From the NCBI GenBank assembly GCA_947454695.1, contig CANGMW010000187.1, positions 1 to 5,408 on the forward strand: 5,408 bases of DNA. Reading direction: 5' to 3'. Positions 1 through 5,408 of this stretch are shown here, piece after piece; positions within the stretch are counted from its first letter, which is position 1, and each line of letters begins with the position of its first letter. Both the position numbers and the translations under genes were made by a program. The notes beneath the pieces are model-generated. The model saw only the letters and a list, made by a program, of their open reading frames with translations, searched no databases and had not been told where the DNA came from. This DNA is from Comamonadaceae bacterium (lineage in GTDB: Bacteria > Pseudomonadota > Gammaproteobacteria > Burkholderiales > Burkholderiaceae_C).

Positions 1-4
1 ACTG

Positions 5-3000
5 ATGCTGGCTTTGGGGTGTCTCTTGGCGGGCCAGTCGCCAGCGCAAGCCCAGGGGAGCGCAGGTAATCCGCCAAGTACAGCTGCGACAGGCACGCCT
101 TGGCCTGCGGCCTGGCCCAAGCGCCCTTTTTTGGCCATTGATTCCAAAGCCCACTCGGATGAGGTCGGCTACCTCGCCCTGACACCCGATGACACCCGAG
201 CCATCACGGCGTCATTTGACGGCAGCTTGCGGGTCTGGGATGTGCAAAGCGGCGAGTTGCTGCAGCGCTTCTTTTTACCCAAAGCATCGCCCAATGGCAC
301 CCATTTGCGGGCTTTGGCTGTGGCGCCAGATGGTCAACGCGTGGCGGTGACGGGTTTTGATGTGCGCAAGTCCATCTTCATCGTCTCACTGCAAACCGGG
401 CAGATTGAGCGCACCATCATCGCGACGGACGACACGGCCTCTTTGGACTGGTCACGCGATGGCCGATTCATTGTTGCGGGCAAACCCGTCTGGTCCAACC
501 CACGCGGTGTGCGTGTCTACAACGCCTTGACCGGGGCGGAAGTCTTCAGGGACGTGGACTATCCCTTGGGACTGGTGCACAGCGTTGAATTTCGTTCAGA
601 CGGTGCATTTTTTGCTTCAACGTTTGGCCCGGCAGAGGATGGCAAAGGCAACTCGTCCACCGTCAAACTGTACAAGCCGGATGGCGACACTTTCAAGCCG
701 GTGGCCAGCCGCGTGCTCCAGTACGTCAGTACCCGCAGCCACTGGGATGCGCAGGGCAAAACCATTTTGGCGGGCCAGGGCGATAACAGCCAGCTCGATG
801 GCGACACGCTGGTTCCCATCGTGTTTGAGTTGGACAAGCGCAATATGCCCGTAGGTACCGGCTTTGCACGGGTCATGCAGGACCCCAGCGCACGGTATTA
901 CTTTGGCTCCACCTGGTCTGAGTTCAACGCTGTCGGTTATTTGCGCCGATGGGAAGGTACACGCCGCACACTGCCTTCGACCGATCTCAAGTTGCCCGAT
1001 CCCAAGATCATGGATTTTTCCGTGACGCGCAAAGGCGAAGTCGTCTACGTCAGCGAGGCCGGCACCGTGGCCATGGTCGACAAAAATTTCAAGCTCGCTT
1101 GGCGCGTGGCCCATGATGTGGCGCAATTTGCCCGCCGGCCCGATGCCTTGAAGGTCACCGATGCGGGCATGGTGTCCTTGCCCTTCACCACCGAGGAGGG
1201 CGAGCGTACTTTGGCTTTCAACTTGGCGTTGCCCGAGTTTGTTCCGGCCGCGCGTGTCAAAGACAACTGGAAATCGCCCTTGACCACAGCCTCAGGTATC
1301 ACGCCCTTGTCCTGGGAAGGGACGGCAACAGGTACCGTCAACGGCATCAAGTTCCCCATGGTGGGACCGTCTGAGCGTTCTTTGTCTTTGGCCGTGCACA
1401 GCAGCGATCGTCATCTGGCGGTCGGTACCAACTGGGAGCGTCTGTACAAGCTCAACGCCAAGGCCGAACGCCAATGGGTCAAGTACCTCGGCTCCGATGT
1501 GGTGGCCGTCAATCTGATTGAATCCCGTGACTTGGTCTTGGCCGCCACCAGCAACGGCATGTTGTGGGTGCTGCGCTGGTCGACGGGCGAGGCGGTGATG
1601 TCGTACTACCTGCAACCCTCCAAGAAACGTTGGATTGCCATCAGCAGCGCAGGCCATTACGAGGCCAGCGTGGGTGCTGAAGACCTGGCCGGCTGGGTCG
1701 TGAACCCCGCCACGCAGCGCGTGGCCGACTTCATGCCCATGTCGCGTTTTCGCCAGACCTTGCAGCTCAGCGGGCTGGGACGTCAGGCTTGGGAGGCCGG
1801 GCGTGAAAAAGAGGCTGTTCAGACCTTGCTGGCGCGCCGTGGCGGCTCGTCACAGACGGCCGTGAGCGCGCCACCAAGCCCTGCGCCCGCTGCGGCTTCG
1901 TCGCCTAAACCGACACCCGCACCGAGCGCCCCGTTGGCGGCTCCAACACCGTCCCTGCCGCCAGCACCTTCTTTGCCGGTAACGCCCCCGTTGCCTGCTG
2001 CCAAGCCGGTGGTGGTCACGCCGCCCGTGGTAGCGCCGCCCCCCGTAACCACCCCCGCCACAGTGGCGGCCTCCGCTGCCAGCGAGGTGCCTGCGGATGT
2101 GATGGTGGCCACGGCGGTGAAGCTCGAAGAATTGCCCCCCCGCATCGAGCTGATTGCGCCGGGCTACCAGATCAGCACCCAGGACCGCAAGCTGCGCATC
2201 CGCTTCAAAGCGGTGTCCAGCCCCCAGGCGCCCGTGACGCAAGTGCGCACGCTGCTGGCCAGCACGTCCGTGTCCAACCGCAACTTGGCGATCACGGCCA
2301 AGCCCGCTAATGATGACGAGCGTGAAGTGTTCGTCGATATTCCGGCCGAAGACACGGAGATCCGGCTGATTGTTGAAAACAAGTTCGGCGCGTCGGTGCC
2401 CACTGTCATCCGGGTGAACTACATCGGCCCCAAACAGCAGGCCAGCAAAGGTAATCTGTACTTGCTGGCGGCGGGCGTGTCGATGTACGACAACAAGGAC
2501 TACAACCTGGGGCTCGCTTCCAAGGATGCCCGTGACTTTGTGCAGACCATGGTCAAACAACGTGGCGCCATGTACGGCGAGGTGTTTGTCAAAGAACTGC
2601 TCGACAAAGACGCCTCCAAGGCGAATGTGGAGGCGGGTTTTGAATGGCTGAAGAAAAGCATGACGCCGCAGGACACGGCGATCGTGTTTTTTGCCGGCCA
2701 CGGCCTGAACGACGGCCCGACCTATTACTTCATGACGCGCGACGCGGACTTGAAGCAACTGCCCACCACCGCCGTGCCCTTTAACAACATCCGCGCCTCA
2801 CTCACCAGCTTGCCCGGACGCGCCCTGATTTTTGTGGACACCTGCCACTCGGGCAATGTGATGGGCAAGGTCGCCACCCGTCAGACGCGTGATGCGACCA
2901 ACGCCATCAACGACCTGGCCAGTTCCGAAAACGGCTTGGTGGTGTTCGCGTCATCCACCGGCGGGCAGTTCTCGCAGGAAGACCCGGCTTGGGGCAATGG

Positions 3001-3193
3001 CGCTTTCACCAAAGCCGTGGTCGAAGGCTTGTTGGGCGCGGCGGACTTCAAGAAACGCGGGCGCATCACCTACAAAGGCTTGGACGCCTATGTGTCCGAC
3101 CGGGTGGACGAACTCACCAAGGGTGAACAAACCCCGGTCACACCGGTCTTGCAAGGCGTGCCGGATTTCACGATTGCACAGGTACGCAGCTGA
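5..3193 (+). CDS. Exported WD40-repeat / caspase-fold (peptidase C14) protein, probably 5'-truncated by the window
   Basis: Probable periplasmic or secreted cysteine peptidase of the caspase/metacaspase clan with an N-terminal WD40 propeller. From the ATG at 5 it is 1062 residues. Residues 1-17 look like the hydrophobic core and Ala-Gln-Ala cleavage site of a signal peptide, but no Lys or Arg precedes the core and the frame is open to the left edge, so the real start is probably upstream. WD40-like blades lie at about 43-230 (clearest: SLRVWDV at 74-80) and 455-535, followed by a conserved block at 543-565 (WIAISSAGHY...LAGW) that I recall from other WD40-caspase proteins. A Pro/Ala linker (613-698) and a beta-rich Ig-like region (711-812) lead to the caspase domain (about 816-1055). 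There the catalytic pair is His899 in FFAGHG and Cys947 in VDTCHSG, with GNGAFTKAVVEGL downstream. Both catalytic residues are intact, so activity is likely. Substrate and role are unknown. It ends 21 bases before the adaptor gene. Confidence 0.88.
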   Translation: MLALGCLLAGQSPAQAQGSAGNPPSTAATGTPWPAAWPKRPFLAIDSKAHSDEVGYLALTPDDTRAITASFDGSLRVWDVQSGELLQRFFLPKASPNGTHLRALAVAPDGQRVAVTGFDVRKSIFIVSLQTGQIERTIIATDDTASLDWSRDGRFIVAGKPVWSNPRGVRVYNALTGAEVFRDVDYPLGLVHSVEFRSDGAFFASTFGPAEDGKGNSSTVKLYKPDGDTFKPVASRVLQYVSTRSHWDAQGKTILAGQGDNSQLDGDTLVPIVFELDKRNMPVGTGFARVMQDPSARYYFGSTWSEFNAVGYLRRWEGTRRTLPSTDLKLPDPKIMDFSVTRKGEVVYVSEAGTVAMVDKNFKLAWRVAHDVAQFARRPDALKVTDAGMVSLPFTTEEGERTLAFNLALPEFVPAARVKDNWKSPLTTASGITPLSWEGTATGTVNGIKFPMVGPSERSLSLAVHSSDRHLAVGTNWERLYKLNAKAERQWVKYLGSDVVAVNLIESRDLVLAATSNGMLWVLRWSTGEAVMSYYLQPSKKRWIAISSAGHYEASVGAEDLAGWVVNPATQRVADFMPMSRFRQTLQLSGLGRQAWEAGREKEAVQTLLARRGGSSQTAVSAPPSPAPAAASSPKPTPAPSAPLAAPTPSLPPAPSLPVTPPLPAAKPVVVTPPVVAPPPVTTPATVAASAASEVPADVMVATAVKLEELPPRIELIAPGYQISTQDRKLRIRFKAVSSPQAPVTQVRTLLASTSVSNRNLAITAKPANDDEREVFVDIPAEDTEIRLIVENKFGASVPTVIRVNYIGPKQQASKGNLYLLAAGVSMYDNKDYNLGLASKDARDFVQTMVKQRGAMYGEVFVKELLDKDASKANVEAGFEWLKKSMTPQDTAIVFFAGHGLNDGPTYYFMTRDADLKQLPTTAVPFNNIRASLTSLPGRALIFVDTCHSGNVMGKVATRQTRDATNAINDLASSENGLVVFASSTGGQFSQEDPAWGNGAFTKAVVEGLLGAADFKKRGRITYKGLDAYVSDRVDELTKGEQTPVTPVLQGVPDFTIAQVRS
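1841..2098 (+). other. Pro/Ala-rich linker region of the WD40-caspase protein
   Basis: Codons 613-698 encode a low-complexity stretch dominated by Pro, Ala, Val, Ser and Thr, with many PAP, PPxP and TPP steps. It separates the WD40 half from the Ig-like and caspase half and is probably an extended, flexible tether. The DNA is C-rich, including a run of six C at 2039-2044; the frame stays open throughout. The opposite strand is open here only because of this composition. Confidence 0.8.
2450..3169 (+). other. Caspase-like (peptidase C14) catalytic domain within the first CDS
   Basis: Residues about 816-1055 show the caspase-haemoglobinase fold order. A first strand and turn (LYLLAAGVSMYDNKDYNL) is followed by the KDARDF helix, then the strand ending in the catalytic histidine (AIVFFAGHG, His899), then the strand ending in the catalytic cysteine (ALIFVDTCHSG, Cys947), then a VVFASSTGGQ strand and the EDPAWGNGAFT segment. 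Asp945, two residues before the cysteine, matches the acidic position common in metacaspase-type enzymes, which usually cleave after Arg or Lys; that specificity is inferred from the family. The domain boundaries are approximate. Confidence 0.85.
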
Positions 3194-3202
3194 GCATCTC
3201 CC

Positions 3203-3208
3203 TACAAT
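3203..3208 (+). promoter_or_regulatory. Candidate -10 box (TACAAT) for a leaderless macA transcript
   Basis: TACAAT lies in the 21-base gap before the adaptor gene and matches the sigma-70 -10 consensus at five of six positions. Standard spacing would put the transcription start at about 3215, the A of the ATG, giving a leaderless mRNA. I see no convincing -35 hexamer at 15-19 bases upstream (the sequence there is around AGGTAC) and no extended -10 TG. A TTGCAC at 3174-3179 is too far away, with a 23-base spacer. The box is therefore suggestive only, and read-through from the upstream gene remains possible. Confidence 0.35.
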
Positions 3209-3214
3209 CGGGGG

Positions 3215-4897
3215 ATGCAAAAGAAATACCTGATTTGGTGCGGTGTGGGCGTGGTCCTCCTGGGCGCGCTGGGCGCCTGGTGGTGGCTTCGTGGTAGCAC
3301 CGAGGCGGTCCAGTACCGCACGGCCAAGTTAGAGCGGGGACCCTTGCTCGCAGCCATCTCCGCCACGGGTGCGGTCAGCCCGGTGACCCAGGTCACGGTG
3401 GGCACGCAAGTCTCGGGGCAGATCAAAGAACTCTATGTCGATTTCAACGCCGAGGTCAAAGCGGGCCAGCTGATCGCGCTCATTGACCCGGAAACCTTTG
3501 AGTACCGCCTGCGCTCTGCGCAAGCCGATGTGGACGCGGCACGCGCGGTGGTCCTCACGGCGCAGGCCACAGTGATGGCCGCGCGCGCGCAGGTTTCGCG
3601 CGCCAACACCGATTTGACGGAAGCTCGGCGCAGCCATGAGCGCAACCTCATGCTGGTGAGCAAGCAGTTCATCGCGCAAAGCGAAGCGGATAAATCCAAC
3701 GCCCTGGTCAACACCTCGATGGAGGCGCTCAAAGCGGCCGAGGCGCAGGTGGGCGTGGCTGAGGCGCAGGTGAAAAGCGCACAAGCCAGCGTGGCCCAGC
3801 GCGTTGCCGCTTTGGCGCAAGCGCGCATTGATCTGGAGCGCACGCGCGTGACCTCACCGGTCAACGGCATTGTGATCAAGCGCTCCATTGAGCGTGGACA
3901 AACGGTGGCCGCGAGCCTGCAGTCGCCGGAGCTCTTCATCATTGCGCAAAACCTGCGCGAGATGCAGGTCGAGGCGGCGATTGACGAGGCCGATGTAGGC
4001 CGTATCCGCAGCGGCCAGAAAGCCACCTTCACGGTCGATGCGTTTCCCGGGCAGACCTTTGAAGGCCAGGTAGCCCAAGTGCGCAAGGCCGCGCTCAACG
4101 TGGCCAATGTGGTCACCTATGTGGCGGTCGTCACTTTCTCCAATAACGACGGCCGCCTGCTGCCCGGCATGACCGCCAATGTGCGGGTCGTCACCGACAC
4201 CCGCGACAGTGTGTTGAAGCTGCCTAACTCGGCCTTGCGTGTGCGCATTGCGGGGGTGGAGCCTGCGGCAGCACCAGCAGCGCCCGCGCCGGCCAGTCCC
4301 GCGCCAACGGGTGGCGCCTCCACGCCGGCCACGGCGCCTCCCGCTGCACCCGCTTCAGGGGCTGGCGCTGGGGCAGATTCAGCGAGTACCTCCCAGCGCC
4401 CCGCAGGTGCCGGCGGCGGCACCGAGTTCCGCAACCGCCTGGTGGCCGAGCTCAAGCTCGATGAGAAGCAGATCGAGAAAGTGGATGCTATTTATGCCGC
4501 CGCGCGCCCCAAGTTCATGCCGCTGCGCGAGCTGCCTGAGGCCGAGCGCGGCAAAGCGCGCGAGCGCATCACCGCCGAGATCCGCGCGGCGATCGCCGAG
4601 GTGCTCACGCCTGAACAAAAAACCAAGTACACCACGCTGGTGTCGGAGGCGGCGGGCCGCACATCGACCCGGGGTCGTATTTATGTACTCAACGCAGAAG
4701 GCAAACCCAAAGCCTTGAATGTGCGGCTGGGCATCTCGGATGGCACCAGCACCGAGTTGCTGGTCTCGTCCAATTCACCCGATGCGGCGGAACTGACCGA
4801 GGGCGCGGTGGTGGTGATTGGCACCACAGCAACCGGCAGTGCCGGTGCGGGCAGCGGGTCCGGACCCAAACCGTCCAGCCCGCGCCTGCCGTTCTGA
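3215..4897 (+). CDS. macA: MacA-type periplasmic adaptor (membrane fusion protein) with an inserted Spy/CpxP-like module
   Basis: Inner-membrane-anchored periplasmic adaptor linking a MacB-type ABC transporter to a TolC-like channel. Residues 5-25 form one N-terminal transmembrane segment ending in WWWLR. The first lipoyl half is at about 57-93 (VGTQVSGQIKELYVDFN), an Ala/Gln-rich coiled-coil hairpin at about 95-207, and the second lipoyl half at 209-234 (RTRVTSPVNGIV). The beta-barrel covers about 250-330, and the membrane-proximal domain begins with LKLPNSALRVRIA. At the hairpin tip the usual R-x3-L-x6-S pattern reads Arg143, Leu147, Ala154, so the Ser appears replaced. Residues 349-485 interrupt the membrane-proximal domain, which resumes at GRIYVLNAEGKP (487-498). 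This explains a length of 560 against roughly 370-400 for usual MacA. The tail (about 541-560) is Gly/Ser/Pro-rich and ends PRLPF. The chosen ATG gives the correct membrane anchor; GGGGG abuts it, too close to serve as a normal Shine-Dalgarno. The macB-like gene begins 10 bases after the stop. The family call is firm; transported substrate is unknown. Confidence 0.93.
   Translation: MQKKYLIWCGVGVVLLGALGAWWWLRGSTEAVQYRTAKLERGPLLAAISATGAVSPVTQVTVGTQVSGQIKELYVDFNAEVKAGQLIALIDPETFEYRLRSAQADVDAARAVVLTAQATVMAARAQVSRANTDLTEARRSHERNLMLVSKQFIAQSEADKSNALVNTSMEALKAAEAQVGVAEAQVKSAQASVAQRVAALAQARIDLERTRVTSPVNGIVIKRSIERGQTVAASLQSPELFIIAQNLREMQVEAAIDEADVGRIRSGQKATFTVDAFPGQTFEGQVAQVRKAALNVANVVTYVAVVTFSNNDGRLLPGMTANVRVVTDTRDSVLKLPNSALRVRIAGVEPAAAPAAPAPASPAPTGGASTPATAPPAAPASGAGAGADSASTSQRPAGAGGGTEFRNRLVAELKLDEKQIEKVDAIYAAARPKFMPLRELPEAERGKARERITAEIRAAIAEVLTPEQKTKYTTLVSEAAGRTSTRGRIYVLNAEGKPKALNVRLGISDGTSTELLVSSNSPDAAELTEGAVVVIGTTATGSAGAGSGSGPKPSSPRLPF
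3740..3772 (+). repeat. Heptad-phased 12-base direct repeat in the coiled-coil hairpin
   Basis: The 12-mer GAGGCGCAGGTG occurs at 3740-3751 and again at 3761-3772, exactly 21 bases apart. That equals seven codons and encodes EAQV twice (AEAQVGVAEAQVKSAQASV). The spacing equals a coiled-coil heptad, so this is most simply a DNA trace of heptad periodicity in the adaptor's second hairpin helix, perhaps from an old tandem duplication, and not a mobile or regulatory repeat. Confidence 0.6.
4259..4669 (+). other. In-frame insert in the MacA membrane-proximal domain: Pro/Ala linker plus Spy/CpxP-like LTxxQ helical module
   Basis: Codons 349-485 lie between the two halves of the adaptor's membrane-proximal domain. 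The first part (349-403) is a Pro/Ala/Gly/Ser linker. The second (about 404-481) is charged and predicted helical. It carries LDEKQ at 415-419 and a perfect LTPEQ at 464-468, about 49 residues apart, with a Glu/Arg/Lys-rich helix (439-460) between. Paired LTxxQ motifs define the Spy/CpxP family of periplasmic stress chaperones and regulators, which includes metal-responsive members. The similarity here is judged from motif, helix content and size only. Codon use and GC content resemble the rest of the gene, so there is no sign of recent acquisition. Confidence 0.65.
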
Positions 4898-4907
4898 GCA
4901 CGCCACC

Positions 4908-5408
4908 ATGGCCCTCATTGAAGCGCGGCACCTGAGCAAGACTTACCACATGGGCACGGCCAAGCAGCAGGCTGCCGGCAGTGCCATGACGGTGCATGCG
5001 CTGCAGGACGTGTCGCTGGACATCGATGAGGGGGACTTCGTGGCCATCATGGGGGCCTCGGGTTCTGGCAAGTCCACGCTGATGAACATTCTGGGTTGTC
5101 TGGATTTGCCCACCACGGGCGAGTACCGGCTCGCCGGCGAAGAAGTCGAAGCCATGGCCTCAGACCAACTGGCGTCCATCCGCAACCGACGCATTGGCTT
5201 TGTGTTCCAGCAATTCAATTTGTTGCCACGCACCAGCGCTTTGGAGAATGTGGAGTTGCCCATGGTCTACGGCGGCGTGAAGGTGAACGAGCGCCGCGCC
5301 CGCGCCCACGAGGCTTTGCAAACCGTGGGGCTGGGCGAGCGCTGGCAGCACACGCCTTCTGAACTCTCGGGGGGGCAACAACAACGCGTGGCCATTGCGC
5401 GTGCGCTG
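4908..5408 (+). CDS. macB: MacB-type ABC transporter, N-terminal ATPase part (truncated by window end)
   Basis: Nucleotide-binding domain of a MacB-family exporter that powers the adaptor-linked pump from the inner membrane. 167 codons are visible with no stop; the full protein is usually about 640-660 residues, with four transmembrane helices and a periplasmic domain beyond this window. Visible motifs are the A-loop aromatic Tyr13 (LSKTY), Walker A GASGSGKS at 49-56 followed by TLMNILGCLD, the Q-loop Gln101 in GFVFQQFNLLP, and the ABC signature LSGGQQQ at 153-159. Walker B and the H-loop are not reached. Residues 16-28 (GTAKQQAAGSAMT) make the segment between the A-loop and VHALQDVSL roughly ten residues longer than I expect for MacB. 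The ATG at 4908 is preferred because MALIEARHLSKTY fits the family start. No clear Shine-Dalgarno precedes it, and it starts 10 bases after the adaptor stop, suggesting translational coupling. It could alternatively be a LolD-like or other MacB-family ATPase, but the adjacent adaptor favours MacB. Confidence 0.93.
   Translation, partial: MALIEARHLSKTYHMGTAKQQAAGSAMTVHALQDVSLDIDEGDFVAIMGASGSGKSTLMNILGCLDLPTTGEYRLAGEEVEAMASDQLASIRNRRIGFVFQQFNLLPRTSALENVELPMVYGGVKVNERRARAHEALQTVGLGERWQHTPSELSGGQQQRVAIARAL

Noticed and set aside
10..22. Lipoprotein signal (lipobox) around Cys6 of the first protein
   Set aside because: The residues before Cys6 read A-L-G, which fits the L-[AS]-[GA]-C pattern poorly, whereas Ala-Gln-Ala at 14-16 fits an ordinary signal peptidase I site. 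With the true start unseen, a lipobox cannot be supported.
1850..2758. 302-codon open frame on the - strand
   Set aside because: It lies antisense to the Pro/Ala linker, Ig-like region and caspase domain. Its product is rich in Arg, Gly and His with low-complexity runs and no recognisable domain, as expected for the complement of high-GC coding sequence.
3194..3214. Intrinsic terminator between the caspase gene and macA
   Set aside because: The 21-base gap contains no stem-loop of useful length and no T-run, so no terminator can be supported.
3433..4116. 227-codon open frame on the - strand inside the adaptor gene
   Set aside because: It is the complement of the Ala-rich coiled coil of the adaptor. 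The product is a low-complexity Ala/Ser/Arg/Thr/Cys sequence with no domain, and the + strand gene is unambiguous.
4239..4718. 159-codon + strand frame overlapping the adaptor insert
   Set aside because: This is a shifted frame of the adaptor with an Arg/Pro/Ser-biased product. I checked whether it could signal a frameshift, but the adaptor frame continues cleanly into the resumed membrane-proximal domain, so no frameshift is needed.
5369..5375. Seven-G run as a possible frameshift site in macB
   Set aside because: The run encodes the intact LSGGQ signature (TCG GGG GGG CAA) and the frame reads correctly on both sides, so there is no evidence of a sequencing error or programmed slippage.

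Overview
This is a high-GC (about 60% or more by eye), densely coding window with all recognisable genes on the + strand: an exported WD40/caspase-fold protein, a MacA-type periplasmic adaptor, and the start of a MacB-type ABC transporter that runs off the right edge. The GC bias, MacAB with a membrane-anchored adaptor, and a TACAAT box just upstream of a start codon suggest a Gram-negative betaproteobacterium, plausibly Burkholderiales/Comamonadaceae. That placement is inference, since no marker gene is present.

Layout. Positions 1-3193 hold one long reading frame whose true N-terminus probably lies left of the window. It encodes a signal-peptide-like segment, degenerate WD40 repeats, a Pro/Ala-rich linker, a beta-rich Ig-like region and a C-terminal peptidase C14 (caspase/metacaspase-like) domain with a visible His899/Cys947 dyad. 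After 21 bases comes the adaptor (3215-4897, 560 aa). It is far longer than a typical MacA because a 137-residue block, a Pro/Ala linker plus a helical module with an LTPEQ motif resembling the Spy/CpxP family, is inserted in its membrane-proximal domain. After 10 bases comes the macB-like ATPase (4908 to the window end). Its Walker A, Q-loop and LSGGQ signature are present; Walker B and the membrane part lie beyond the window.

How the genes fit together. The adaptor and ATPase should form a MacA-MacB tripartite pump with a TolC-like outer-membrane channel, exporting a macrolide, lipopeptide, siderophore, peptide or similar substrate from the periplasm. The caspase-like protein is predicted to act in the same compartment and sits directly upstream on the same strand. 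Co-transcription is possible, but a TACAAT box whose expected start point falls on the adaptor's own ATG suggests macAB may have its own, possibly leaderless, promoter. The most notable item is the Spy/CpxP-like insert in the adaptor. No RNA gene, insertion sequence, CRISPR array or intrinsic terminator was seen, and no gene-free stretch exceeds 21 bases.
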